Source of the DNA: Streptomyces sp. NBC_01275
GTDB taxonomy: Bacteria > Actinomycetota > Actinomycetes > Streptomycetales > Streptomycetaceae
Length of the DNA stretch: 64,000 nt
Assembly: GCF_026340655.1 (NCBI RefSeq)
Contig: NZ_JAPEOZ010000001.1
Coordinates: 6,944,001-7,008,000 of the forward strand
Reading direction: 5' to 3'
Shown here: positions 52,811 through 61,569 of the stretch, one piece after another
How positions within the stretch are numbered: position 1 is the stretch's first letter
How the letters are laid out: each line of letters starts with the position of its first letter
The notes under the pieces: generated by a model
Databases searched by the model: none
Told to the model about the DNA's origin: nothing
The model's input: only the letters and a program-made list of their open reading frames with translations
Program-made: the position numbers and the translations under genes

Positions 52811-54256
52811 ATGTCTTCCACTTACGCCTTCTGGCTCGCCGGCCGCCAGGTCACCGGCGAGGACGGCTTCGACGTCACCTCCCCGTGGGACGGGCGGCTC
52901 GTCGGCAAGGTCAGCGTGCCGACGGACGCCCAGGTCGAGGAGGCCGTGGCCGCCGCGTACGCCGTCCGCGACGAGTTCGCCGCCACCCCGGCCCATGTGC
53001 GCGCCGCCGCCCTCGACCACGTCAGCAAGCGGCTCGTCGAGCGCACCGAGGAGATCGCCCAGCTGATCTCCGCCGAGAACGGCAAGCCGGTCAAGTGGGC
53101 GCGGGGCGAGGTCGGACGGGCGGTGTCCGTGTTCCGGTTCGCGGCCGAGGAGGCCCGGCGGTTCAACGGCGGCGAGGCCCAGCGCCTCGACACCGACCTG
53201 GGCGGCCAGGGCCGGCTCGCCCTCACCCGGCGCTTCCCCAAGGGCGTCGTGCTCGGCATCGCGCCGTTCAACTTCCCGCTGAACCTGTGCGCCCACAAGA
53301 TCGCCCCGGCGATCGCGGCCGGCGTGCCGATCATCCTCAAGCCCGCCCCGGCCACCCCGCTCTCCGGCCTGGTCATCGGCGACCTGCTCGCCGAGACCGA
53401 GCTTCCGGTCGGCTCGTGGTCGATTCTCCCGGTCGCCAACGACCGCATGCCCGCCCTCGTCCAGGACGAGCGGCTGCCGGTCATCTCCTTCACCGGCTCC
53501 GAGAAGGTCGGCTACGCGATCATGGACTCGGTGCCGCGCAAGCACTGCACCCTGGAGCTGGGCGGCAACGGCGCGGCCGTCGTCCTCGGCGACTTCGCGA
53601 GCGACGCCGACCTCGACTGGGCCGCCGCCCGCATCGCGACCTTCTCCAACTACCAGGGCGGCCAGTCCTGCATCTCCGTGCAGCGGGTCGTCGCGGACGC
53701 CTCCGTCTACGACCGGCTGGTGCCGCGCATCGTCGCCGCCGTGGAGGCCCAGGTCACCGGCGACCCCGCCGACGACAAGACCGACGTCGGGCCGCTGGTC
53801 AGCGAGGACGCGGCCAAGCGCGTCGAGACGTGGGTGGACGAGGCCGTCGCCGCGGGCGCGTCCCTGCTCACCGGCGGAAAGCGCGACGGCGCCTCCTACG
53901 CGCCGACCGTCCTCACCGACGTGCCGGCCGACACGACCCTCGCCTGCGAGGAGGTCTTCGGGCCGGTCCTCACCGTGCAGAAGGTCGACGGCGAGGCCGA
54001 GGCCTTCGCGGCCGTCAACTCCTCCAAGTACGGCCTCCAGGCGGGCGTGTTCACCCACGACCTCCAGGTCGCCTTCCGCGCCCACCGTGCGCTGGAGGTC
54101 GGCGGCGTGATCATCGGCGACGTGCCGTCCTACCGCGCCGACCAGATGCCGTACGGCGGCGCCAAGCAGTCCGGTGTGGGCCGCGAGGGAGTGAAGTTCG
54201 CGATGGACGACTACACGTACGAGCGCGTGCTGGTGCTGACCGGGCTCGCGCTCTGA
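52811..54256 (+). CDS. NAD(P)-dependent aldehyde dehydrogenase, possibly succinic semialdehyde dehydrogenase
   Basis: A 481-residue aldehyde dehydrogenase. Catalytic cysteine in YQGGQSCISVQRV, glutamate in TLELGGNGA, cofactor segment APFNFPLNL. It differs from the two aminobutyraldehyde types and is nearer to the lactaldehyde/GAPN-like branch, so the substrate is open. Nearness to gabT suggests succinic semialdehyde, but two genes separate them. ATG at 52811 gives the conserved start; the frame opens 20 codons earlier without a ribosome binding site. Confidence 0.82.
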   Translation: MSSTYAFWLAGRQVTGEDGFDVTSPWDGRLVGKVSVPTDAQVEEAVAAAYAVRDEFAATPAHVRAAALDHVSKRLVERTEEIAQLISAENGKPVKWARGEVGRAVSVFRFAAEEARRFNGGEAQRLDTDLGGQGRLALTRRFPKGVVLGIAPFNFPLNLCAHKIAPAIAAGVPIILKPAPATPLSGLVIGDLLAETELPVGSWSILPVANDRMPALVQDERLPVISFTGSEKVGYAIMDSVPRKHCTLELGGNGAAVVLGDFASDADLDWAAARIATFSNYQGGQSCISVQRVVADASVYDRLVPRIVAAVEAQVTGDPADDKTDVGPLVSEDAAKRVETWVDEAVAAGASLLTGGKRDGASYAPTVLTDVPADTTLACEEVFGPVLTVQKVDGEAEAFAAVNSSKYGLQAGVFTHDLQVAFRAHRALEVGGVIIGDVPSYRADQMPYGGAKQSGVGREGVKFAMDDYTYERVLVLTGLAL

Positions 54257-54287
54257 GCACACGTGGGGAGACGCGCTCCGGCCACCT

Positions 54288-54315
54288 CTAGCTAATGGGA
54301 ACCATTTTCAGCTAG
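54288..54315. promoter_or_regulatory. Candidate Zur-like operator
   Basis: TAATGGGAACCATTTTCA (54293-54310) resembles actinobacterial zinc-uptake-regulator boxes of the AATG...CATTTTCA type. It sits in a larger palindrome, CTAGCT at one end and AGCTAG at the other. It is strikingly AT-rich for this DNA. A TAGTCT hexamer follows at once and could be a -10 element. The surprise is the place: a convergent intergenic region with no obvious gene to control. Confidence 0.5.
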
Positions 54316-54344
54316 TCTCTGGTCGGCGCTCGATCGCCGTCCCC

Positions 54345-54386
54345 GAAGGGGTCCGGCACCGATGCCTTCCGGTGCCGGACCCCTTC
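54345..54386. terminator. Perfect 16-bp hairpin between convergent genes
   Basis: GAAGGGGTCCGGCACC pairs fully with GGTGCCGGACCCCTTC around a 10-base loop. It can stop transcription of the dehydrogenase from one side and the GH3 gene from the other. No T-run beyond TCTCT. Confidence 0.85.
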
Positions 54387-54410
54387 TCTGTGCCGACTTC
54401 GTCCGGACCC

Positions 54411-57305
54411 TCAACCGGAGAAGCCGACGTGCGCGAGCCGCAGCGGGCCACGCAGTCTGAGGTGCAGGTCGCGCACGCCGTCGGCGGTGAAGGGCGCGTC
54501 GACGCTTCTGTGGTCGTACGGACCCGGCGTGGGCGTGCCGATGGTCAGCGAGGCCAGGGTCGGGCCGCCGTCCAGGGACAGCTCGACCGTGCCCGAGCCG
54601 GCCGCCGTCACCGTCACGCCCGTGACGCCGGCCGTGAAGTCGCAGGCCCGGTAGACCAGTTCGCCGGAGCCGTCCGCCACGGCCGTCACCGCGTCGCCCG
54701 ACGTCTTCGTGCGGTCGACGATCTCGGTGCCGCTCTGCTCGTCGAAGTCGGCGGCGGACAGGCCGAGTCGGCGGACGCGGCGGGGGAGCGACGGCTCGCC
54801 GTCGAGTGTGAGCGTCGTGCGCAGCCGGACGTCCGCGCTGGACGCGCCGACCAACAGGTCGTACAGGCCCGGCTCCACCCGCCACCGGCCCTGAGCCACG
54901 TCCCAGAAGGCGAAGGCGGACAGGGGGACTTGGAAGGACACCTCGGTCTTCGCGCCCGGGGCGAGCGTGATGCGGCGGTGGTCGAGCAGCTCGCGGCGCG
55001 GCCGGGTGACCGACGGGTCCACGGCCCGCGTGTACAGCTGCGCGACCTCGTCGGCGGCCAGGTCCCCGGTGTTGGCGACGGTGAAGGAGACCTGCGCCGT
55101 GCCGTGCTCGACGCGCACCGCCAGATCGGCGTAGGCGAACGACGCGTACGACAGGCCGTGGCCGAAGGGGAACAGCGGGGAGCCCTCGAAGTACAGGTAC
55201 GTCTGGCGGGCGCCGATCACGTCGTAGTCGAGCAGGTCGGGCAGGTCCGCGTCGTCGGCGTACCAGGTCTGCGGCAGCCGGCCGGCGGGGGAGACGTCGC
55301 CGGCCAGGACGCGCGCCAGCGCCGTGCCCGCGGCCTGGCCGCCGTGCGCGGTCCACAGGACGGCCGACAGCGGGCCCGGCTCGATCGCGTACGGGTAGGC
55401 CGACACCAGCGCCAGCACCGTGCGCGCCCGCGCGGCCCGGGCCGCTTCCAGCAGTCGCTCCTGGTGGGCGGGCAGCCGCAGGGTCGTACGGTCCTCGGTC
55501 TCGCGGCCGTTGATGTGCGGGTCGTTGCCCGCCACCACCACGACCACGTCGGCCGCGGCGGCGACCCGGGCCACCGCGTCCTCGCCGCGCTCGACGACGA
55601 CGACCTCGAAGACCTCGGGACTCTCTCCGGGCTTCCCGTTCCCCTCGCTCTTCCCGGCAACCCTGACGCCGTCCGCGGCGACACAGACGGGGCGACCCGT
55701 TCCCAGGTGCAGCAAGAGGTGACCGTTTCCGTGACCGCTCGCCCGGCTGTCGCCGTGTCCGTACGGCTCCAGGCGGAACGTCTCCTGGACCACCCAGCCG
55801 CCGGGCTGGTCGGCGGAAGCGCGCAGGCAGCCGTCCTCCGCTACGGAGAGGTAGCGGCCGTCGGGAGCGCGCAGCGTCAGCACGCCCTCGCCCCAGTCGG
55901 CGAGCGCGAGTTCGGTGCCGACGGCGTCCGCGGTGAGCGGCGGGAGGTCCGTGCGGCCCGCGAGCAGCGCCGGGTCCAGGGCGCCCTCGGCGCCGCGTGC
56001 CGCCTCGGCGGCCTCGGGGGCGGGCGGCACCTTCAGGAACGTTCCTGCGGAGGTCTTCAGCAGAACGCGGTCCACGCCCTCCGCGAACTGCACGCGCTCC
56101 GCGCCGAACCGCTCGTACAGGCCCTCCAGCGGGGTGGAGCGGTGGATCAGCGTGCCGCTGTACCAGTCGAGCTTGCACTCGTCGGCGAGCAGGCCGACCA
56201 CCGCGATCCTGCTGTCGGGGGCCAGTGGCAGCACGCCGTCGTTGCGCAGCAGCACGACCGCCTGCTCGGCGGCCTCCCCGGCGAGGGCGCGATGGCCGGG
56301 GGTGTCGAACTCGCCGGTGCCTGCGTGCGGGTCGTAGTGCGGGTCGAACTCGCCCAGGCGGAAGCGGACCGAGAGCTGGCGGCGGACCGCCGTGTCGACG
56401 TCCGCCTCTGTCAACAGACCCTGTTCCAGGGCCCCTTGGACGCGGGCGGTGATCTTCGAGCCGTCCGTGCCGTGGTCGGTGAAGCTGTCCACGCCCGCGA
56501 CCAGCGCGGCCGCCGTCGCCTCCTCGTGGGTGTCGAAGTAGTGCTCGGAGTCGACCAGGTTGGAGGGCGCGCCCGCGTCCGAGCAGACCAGCAGCTCCTC
56601 CTGCGTCCAGGCCCGCAACTGCTCGCGCAGATACGGGGAGACGTGGTTGGGGCGGCCGTTGACCAGGTTGTAGGCCGGCATCACCCCGGCCACCGCGCCC
56701 GCCTCGACCGCCTCGCGGAAGGCGCGCAGATCGTACTCGTGCAGCACCCGCGGGCGGACCGAGGACGAGGTGACGTCCCGGCCGGTCTCGTTGTTGTGGG
56801 CCAGCCAGTGCTTGAGGACCGGGGCCGTGCGCCAGTACGTCGGATGGTCGCCGCGCAGACCGTGGGTGTAGGCGGTGGCGATGGCCGAGGTGAGCTTCGG
56901 GTCCTCGGAGTAGCCCTCCTCGTTACGGCCCCACAGGGGATGGCGCAGCAGGTTGACGGTGGGGGACCAGACGTTCAGGCCCACCCGCTCGTCCCTGGCG
57001 CGCATCGCCCGGACCTCCTTGGACACCGCCTCGCCGACCCGGCGCACCAGGTCCGGGTTCCAGGTCGCGCCCAGACCCACGGCCTGCGGGAACACCGTCG
57101 CCGGACCCATCCAGGCGACGCCGTGCAGCGCCTCCTGGCCGGTGCGGAACGCGGCGACGCCCAGGCGCTCGACGGCGGGTGCGAACTGGTGCAGGAAGGA
57201 GACCTTCTCGTCCAGGGTGAGTCGCGACAGCAGATCGTCGATGCGCTTCGCGAACGGCAGATGCGGATCGCGGAAAGGCGGCGTGGGCGGCGTGGATGCG
57301 GTCAC
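54411..57305 (-). CDS. Glycoside hydrolase family 3 enzyme (beta-glucosidase/xylosidase type)
   Basis: A 964-residue cytoplasmic GH3 enzyme. The N-terminal barrel has LNVWSPTVNLLRHPLWGRN and KHWLAHNNE; the nucleophile aspartate is in LLVCSDAGAPSN. The C-terminal sandwich (VVVVAGNDPHINGRETEDR) and a fibronectin-like end follow, with about 150 extra residues inserted (around RTDLPPL to GRPVCVAADG). No signal peptide, so it works on imported oligosaccharides. GTG at 57305 has AAAGGGA upstream and is preferred to 57362, which lies at a LacI-type operator. Confidence 0.9.
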   Translation of the reverse strand: MTASTPPTPPFRDPHLPFAKRIDDLLSRLTLDEKVSFLHQFAPAVERLGVAAFRTGQEALHGVAWMGPATVFPQAVGLGATWNPDLVRRVGEAVSKEVRAMRARDERVGLNVWSPTVNLLRHPLWGRNEEGYSEDPKLTSAIATAYTHGLRGDHPTYWRTAPVLKHWLAHNNETGRDVTSSSVRPRVLHEYDLRAFREAVEAGAVAGVMPAYNLVNGRPNHVSPYLREQLRAWTQEELLVCSDAGAPSNLVDSEHYFDTHEEATAAALVAGVDSFTDHGTDGSKITARVQGALEQGLLTEADVDTAVRRQLSVRFRLGEFDPHYDPHAGTGEFDTPGHRALAGEAAEQAVVLLRNDGVLPLAPDSRIAVVGLLADECKLDWYSGTLIHRSTPLEGLYERFGAERVQFAEGVDRVLLKTSAGTFLKVPPAPEAAEAARGAEGALDPALLAGRTDLPPLTADAVGTELALADWGEGVLTLRAPDGRYLSVAEDGCLRASADQPGGWVVQETFRLEPYGHGDSRASGHGNGHLLLHLGTGRPVCVAADGVRVAGKSEGNGKPGESPEVFEVVVVERGEDAVARVAAAADVVVVVAGNDPHINGRETEDRTTLRLPAHQERLLEAARAARARTVLALVSAYPYAIEPGPLSAVLWTAHGGQAAGTALARVLAGDVSPAGRLPQTWYADDADLPDLLDYDVIGARQTYLYFEGSPLFPFGHGLSYASFAYADLAVRVEHGTAQVSFTVANTGDLAADEVAQLYTRAVDPSVTRPRRELLDHRRITLAPGAKTEVSFQVPLSAFAFWDVAQGRWRVEPGLYDLLVGASSADVRLRTTLTLDGEPSLPRRVRRLGLSAADFDEQSGTEIVDRTKTSGDAVTAVADGSGELVYRACDFTAGVTGVTVTAAGSGTVELSLDGGPTLASLTIGTPTPGPYDHRSVDAPFTADGVRDLHLRLRGPLRLAHVGFSG

Positions 57306-57341
57306 GTGGGGATCCCTTTGCGGTGGAGCGAGGAGATGCTT

Positions 57342-57355
57342 TCGAAGCGCTTCGA
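57342..57355. promoter_or_regulatory. LacI-type operator, GH3 side
   Basis: TCGAAGCGCTTCGA is a perfect palindrome with the CG-centred GAAGCGCTTC core typical of LacI-family operators. It lies about 40 bases upstream of the GH3 start, fitting repression without sugar. Confidence 0.85.
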
Positions 57356-57499
57356 TGCTCATTCGACGCAGGGGGGAGTGTCAAGAGACCTCACCGTTAT
57401 TTCAAGCCGTACATAAGAAGCACTCTCACTCGATACCTCGGAGGAATCTGGAAGCGACCCTTGTGCACCCCCCGGTGTTCACTTAACCTCGCAGCAACA

Positions 57500-57513
57500 T
57501 CGAAGCGCTTCGA
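57500..57513. promoter_or_regulatory. LacI-type operator, transporter side
   Basis: A second identical copy of TCGAAGCGCTTCGA, about 130 bases upstream of the binding-protein gene. The pair could be bridged by one LacI-type repressor; no such gene is in the window. Confidence 0.85.
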
Positions 57514-57640
57514 CTGCGAGCCCAGCACCAATGGTCGGAGGACCGCTTCAGCTCAGCCGGTTCCACTCGTAGTCCCACTCGAGACACCGCAGCCGACGGC
57601 CACCGCCGGGTGTCCTGGTGCGCCATGAAGGGTTGACGCA

Positions 57641-59344
57641 ATGACGCCGAACGCCGCTTCCCCCTCCTCTGGTTCCTCCGGCCCCAGCCGGAGAAGCTTC
57701 CTCGCCTCCACGGCGGTCGCCACCGCAGCGGTGGCGGGAGGGATGCCGCTGCTGGCCGCCTGCGGCGGCACGGAGAGCGGCTCGCGCGACGGCACCACGT
57801 CGGGCAAGGACGCCAAGAAGCTCCTGCCGGCCTATGTGGTCAGCAACGTGGTGACGCCCGACATCGCGGCCAAGAACGGCTCCGCGGTCGGCTTCACCAG
57901 CAAGCTCGACCTCGCCACGCTGAAGACGTCGGTGCCGAAGAAGCTCGGCAAGGGCGGCAAGGTCACCGTCATGTCCCCGTTCTGGGGCTCCCCGCCGAAG
58001 TCGGACAACGCCTACTACAAGGCGATGAACGACCTGATCGGCGTCGACGTCGTCTGGCAGAACCAGGACGGCAACACCTACGAGCAGAAGCTCGGCGCGG
58101 TCCTCGCCTCCAGCGACGTACCGGACGTCGTGGTCGTCCCCGGCTGGAACATGACCGGCAAGATACCCACCGCGATCATCAGCAAGTTCGCCGACCTGGG
58201 CCCCTACCTCTCGGGCGACGCCGTCAAGGACTACCCCAACCTCGCGGCCGTCCCCACCGACGCCTGGCAGCGCTCCATCTTCGGCGGCAAACTCCTCGGC
58301 CTGCCCATGCCGTCCTCGTACGTCACCAGCATCGTGCCCTTCTACCGCAAGGACGTCTTCGACAAGGAGGGGTACCAGGTCCCCACCTCCGCCGACGAGT
58401 TCTACGCCCTGGCCAAGGAGATCACCGACGCCAAGGCCAAGCGGTGGGCCTGCCTCGACATGAAGTGGACCGCCTGGAACATGTTCGGCGTCCTGTCCGG
58501 CGACGAGAAGTCCCTTGGCTGGAACGTCGTCGACGGCAAGCTGATCAACCGCATCGAGACCCAGGAGTACCTCGAGGCGATCGAGTGGACGCGCAAGCTG
58601 TTCGCCGACGAACTCGTGCACCCCGACGCCAAGTTGGGCAAGAGCCAGGCCACCGATCCGGCCCCCAAGTTCGTGGCCGGCGAGTTCCTCATCTACAACC
58701 AGGACATCTCGCAGTGGTACGGCCAGGCCTCCGCCCAGGCCACCCAGAACCCGGACTTCCAGATCTGGGGCATGGACATCCCCGGCCACGACGGCGGCGA
58801 CCCCACCCTCTGGGCCAAGAACCCGGCCGGCATCTTCGCCTTCGTCAACAAGAAGGCCTCCGCCTCGGTCATCCACGACGTGCTGGCCGTCGCCAACACC
58901 ACCGCCGCGCCGTACGGCACCAAGGAGTACATGCTCACCAACTACGGCGTCGAGGGCACCCACTACACCCTCAAGGACGGCGTCCCGGTCAAGACCGACC
59001 AGGGCAACATCGACGTGCTCAACGCCTACGTGATGATGGCCAGCCCGGCCGCGACCCTCGCCCACCCCGACCTCCCCGAGGTCGCCAAGGGCCAGGTCGA
59101 GTGGCAGCAGCGGATGGGCGCCTTCACCAAGAAGTCCTCCTTCTACGGCATGCAGATCACCGAGCCCGCCCGCTACACCAACCTCTACAACGACTTCGAG
59201 CAGCTCGAGGACGACATCATCCGCGGCCGCAAGAAGGTCGGCGACATGCAGCAGGCCGTGTCCGACTGGAAGAGCAAGGGCGGCGACAAGCTCCGCGACT
59301 GGTACCAGAAACTGCTCGACGACAACGGCACGGCGGCGAGCTGA
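57641..59344 (+). CDS. Sugar ABC transporter substrate-binding lipoprotein (LplA-like)
   Basis: A 567-residue extracellular solute-binding protein of the large type used for oligosaccharides. The N-terminus has the twin-arginine motif PSRRSFLASTA and the lipobox LAAC. The body has WGSPPKSDNAYYKAMND and aromatic residues suited to sugar stacking. No ATPase gene follows, as is usual in Streptomyces, where a shared MsiK-type ATPase serves several sugar importers. First gene of the plus-strand operon. Confidence 0.9.
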   Translation: MTPNAASPSSGSSGPSRRSFLASTAVATAAVAGGMPLLAACGGTESGSRDGTTSGKDAKKLLPAYVVSNVVTPDIAAKNGSAVGFTSKLDLATLKTSVPKKLGKGGKVTVMSPFWGSPPKSDNAYYKAMNDLIGVDVVWQNQDGNTYEQKLGAVLASSDVPDVVVVPGWNMTGKIPTAIISKFADLGPYLSGDAVKDYPNLAAVPTDAWQRSIFGGKLLGLPMPSSYVTSIVPFYRKDVFDKEGYQVPTSADEFYALAKEITDAKAKRWACLDMKWTAWNMFGVLSGDEKSLGWNVVDGKLINRIETQEYLEAIEWTRKLFADELVHPDAKLGKSQATDPAPKFVAGEFLIYNQDISQWYGQASAQATQNPDFQIWGMDIPGHDGGDPTLWAKNPAGIFAFVNKKASASVIHDVLAVANTTAAPYGTKEYMLTNYGVEGTHYTLKDGVPVKTDQGNIDVLNAYVMMASPAATLAHPDLPEVAKGQVEWQQRMGAFTKKSSFYGMQITEPARYTNLYNDFEQLEDDIIRGRKKVGDMQQAVSDWKSKGGDKLRDWYQKLLDDNGTAAS

Positions 59345-59371
59345 CCCGGCGGCGAGGCGAGGAGAACGGCC

Positions 59372-60406
59372 GTGTCCCACAGCACGGTGCCTCGGAGCGG
59401 CGCCGAGGCGGACGAAACGCAGAAGACCCCCGTGGCGTCCGGCGGCGCCACCGGCCCTGAGGAGAAACGACCCTCCGGGAAGCTGAGTCTGCGGCTCAGG
59501 TTCCGGCGCGACCGCGCCCTGCTCCTGATGACCGTGCCCGCCGTGGCCCTGGTCCTGCTCTTCAACTACGTGCCGATCCTGGGCAACATCGTCGCGTTCC
59601 AGGAGTACGACCCCTACATCAGCGACAACGGCATCGTCTCCATGCTGCACAGCCCCTGGGTGGGGCTGGAGAACTTCCAGCGGATCTTCGACGACTCGGC
59701 CTTCTGGAGCGCGTTCCAGAACACGCTGGTGCTGTTCTCCCTCCAACTGGTGCTGTACTTCCCGATCCCGATCCTGCTCGCGCTGCTCATCAACAGCGTC
59801 GTCAGGCCCCGGGTACGGGCGATCTCGCAGGCGATCCTCTACCTGCCGCACTTCTTCTCGTGGGTCCTGGTCATCGCGGTCTTCCAGCAGCTGTTCGGCG
59901 GCGCGGGCATCCTGTCCCAGCTGCTGCGCCAGCACGGCTACGACGGCCTCGACATCATGACCGACCCCGAGACCTTCAAGTACCTGATCACCGCGCAGAG
60001 CGTGTGGAAGGACGCGGGCTGGGGGATCATCGTCTTCCTCGCCGCGCTGGCCTCGGTCAGCCCGGACCTCTACGAGGCCGCCGCGATGGACGGCGCGGGC
60101 CGCTGGCGCCGCATGTGGCACGTCACACTGCCGGCCCTGCGCCCGGTGATCGCCCTGCTGCTGGTGCTGCGCGTGGGCGACGCCCTGACGGTCGGCTTCG
60201 AACAGATCCTCCTCCAACGCGACGCCGTCGGACCGGGCGCGGGAGAGGTGCTCGACACCTTCGTGTGGTGGAACGGCGTACGCAACCAGGACTTCGGCTA
60301 CGCGGCCGCCGCCGGTCTGATCAAGGGCGTGGTCAGCCTCGGGCTGGTCCTCGCCGCGAACAAGGTGGCCCATCTCATGGGCGAGCAGGGGGTGTACAAG
60401 AAGTGA
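59372..60406 (+). CDS. Sugar ABC transporter permease (LplB-like)
   Basis: A 344-residue permease with about six membrane segments after a 50-residue polar N-terminus. The EAA loop is YEAAAMDGAGRWRRMWHVTLP (quoted only in part: YEAAAMDGAGRW). The FNYVPILGNIVAFQEYDP start is typical of the LplB/YtmP group that pairs with LplA-type binding proteins. GTG start with GAGGAGAA upstream. The stop overlaps the next gene by four bases. Confidence 0.92.
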   Translation: MSHSTVPRSGAEADETQKTPVASGGATGPEEKRPSGKLSLRLRFRRDRALLLMTVPAVALVLLFNYVPILGNIVAFQEYDPYISDNGIVSMLHSPWVGLENFQRIFDDSAFWSAFQNTLVLFSLQLVLYFPIPILLALLINSVVRPRVRAISQAILYLPHFFSWVLVIAVFQQLFGGAGILSQLLRQHGYDGLDIMTDPETFKYLITAQSVWKDAGWGIIVFLAALASVSPDLYEAAAMDGAGRWRRMWHVTLPALRPVIALLLVLRVGDALTVGFEQILLQRDAVGPGAGEVLDTFVWWNGVRNQDFGYAAAAGLIKGVVSLGLVLAANKVAHLMGEQGVYKK

Positions 60407-61338
60407 GCGCAGTGCTCGAGAAGTCCCGTCGGTCCCCTCGTCCGTGGTCGGCTCCGCCCCGGCCGGCGTGGGAGGAGGAGCCCGGCAAGGTCGGCATGGC
60501 GAGCAAGGGGCTCGTCCTGACGCTGGCCTGCCTCGCGATCCTGTTCCCCCTGTGGATCGTGGTCGTCACCAGCCTCTCCTCGCGCAAGGCGATCGACGAG
60601 GCCGGCGGGCTGGTCATGGTGCCCAAGAGCATCACCTTCGTCGCCTACCGGGAGCTGCTCAGCGGCGGCCAGGTGACGCGCGCCGCCGTCATCAGCATCC
60701 TCATCACGGTCGTCGGCACGCTGTTCTCGATGACGGTGTCGGTGCTGTGCGCGTACGGCCTGTCCCGCACCGGCTCGCTCGCCCACCGCTGGATCCTGCT
60801 GGTCCTGCTGGCCACGATGTTCTTCAGCGCGGGCCTGATCCCGACCTATCTGCTGGTGCAGTCCCTGGGCCTCACGGACACCTATCTGGCGCTGATCCTG
60901 CCGAGCGCGCTCAGCGTCTTCAACATCCTCGTCCTGCGCGGTTTCTTCATGGGGATCTCGCAGGAACTGATCGACAGCGCGCGGATCGACGGGGCCGGCG
61001 ACTTCCGGATCCTGTGGCAGATAGTGATGCCGCTGTCCCGCGCGGTGCTGGCCGTGATCACGCTGTTCTACGCCGTCGGCTACTGGAGCGCCTGGTTCAA
61101 CGCGTCGCTCTATCTGAACGACCAGAACATGATGCCGCTGCAGAACGTCATGATCCAGCTGGTGCAGAAGCAGGAGGCGCCGGTCGGGCTGGGGCAGGCC
61201 ATCAAGACCGGCCAGCTGTCCGGCCTGGCCGTGCAGATGGCGGTGATGGTGATGGCACTGCTGCCGGTGGCGGTGCTGTCGCCGTTCGTCCAGAAGCACT
61301 TCAAGAAGGGGATGTTGACGGGGGCCGTGAAGGGGTAG
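60403..61338 (+). CDS. Sugar ABC transporter permease (LplC-like)
   Basis: A 311-residue partner permease. The segment FSAGLIPTYLLVQSLGLTDT and the EAA-like loop IDSARIDGAGDFRILWQI fit the LplC/MalG class. The GTG at 60403 overlaps the preceding stop (GTGA), giving the right N-terminal length; the frame opens further upstream. Together with the two genes before it, it makes the channel for oligosaccharide uptake. Confidence 0.92.
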   Translation: MSAVLEKSRRSPRPWSAPPRPAWEEEPGKVGMASKGLVLTLACLAILFPLWIVVVTSLSSRKAIDEAGGLVMVPKSITFVAYRELLSGGQVTRAAVISILITVVGTLFSMTVSVLCAYGLSRTGSLAHRWILLVLLATMFFSAGLIPTYLLVQSLGLTDTYLALILPSALSVFNILVLRGFFMGISQELIDSARIDGAGDFRILWQIVMPLSRAVLAVITLFYAVGYWSAWFNASLYLNDQNMMPLQNVMIQLVQKQEAPVGLGQAIKTGQLSGLAVQMAVMVMALLPVAVLSPFVQKHFKKGMLTGAVKG

Positions 61339-61374
61339 CGGGCGCCCGGTGTCCCGGCGCCCCGTCCCCGGGGA

Positions 61375-61535
61375 CTTGGGATGTACGGCGGCTGCGGGTT
61401 CGGCGTGGTCGGCCGCGCCCCTCAGGTCGGGCGCGACCGGCCCTGCTCAGGGGCGCGGGACTGTGCCGACATGCGGCTCCGCCGGTAGTGGGCGCGACCA
61501 ACCCCCTACCCGCAGACGAACGACACACCCCCCCC
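61375..61535. repeat. Likely Streptomyces intergenic dispersed repeat
   Basis: The segment has words such as GCGGCTGCGGG, GCGCCCCTCAGG, CTCAGGGGCGCGGGACTGTG and GCGGCTCCGCCGG that I recall from repeated intergenic elements common in Streptomyces genomes. CGCGCCCCT (61414) pairs with AGGGGCGCG (61449). It separates the permease and GH74 genes. The call rests on recall, not on a search. Confidence 0.45.
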
Positions 61536-61569
61536 AACCCGCAAACCTTCACCCACCGAGGTACCCCAC

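Larger units (their letters stand above)
57306..57640. promoter_or_regulatory. Divergent promoter region of the glycan-use locus
   Basis: The 335 bases between the minus-strand GH3 gene and the plus-strand sugar-binding protein gene are AT-richer than average and hold two identical 14-bp operators, one next to each gene. No coding frame is convincing. Confidence 0.75.

Noticed and set aside
54372..57416. A 1014-codon plus-strand frame opposite the GH3 gene
   Set aside because: No motif, Arg/Gly/Gln-rich, and GH3 motifs are clear on the minus strand.
57548..60373. A 941-codon minus-strand frame across the binding-protein and permease genes
   Set aside because: It runs through two well-supported plus-strand genes and shows only low-complexity shadow sequence.
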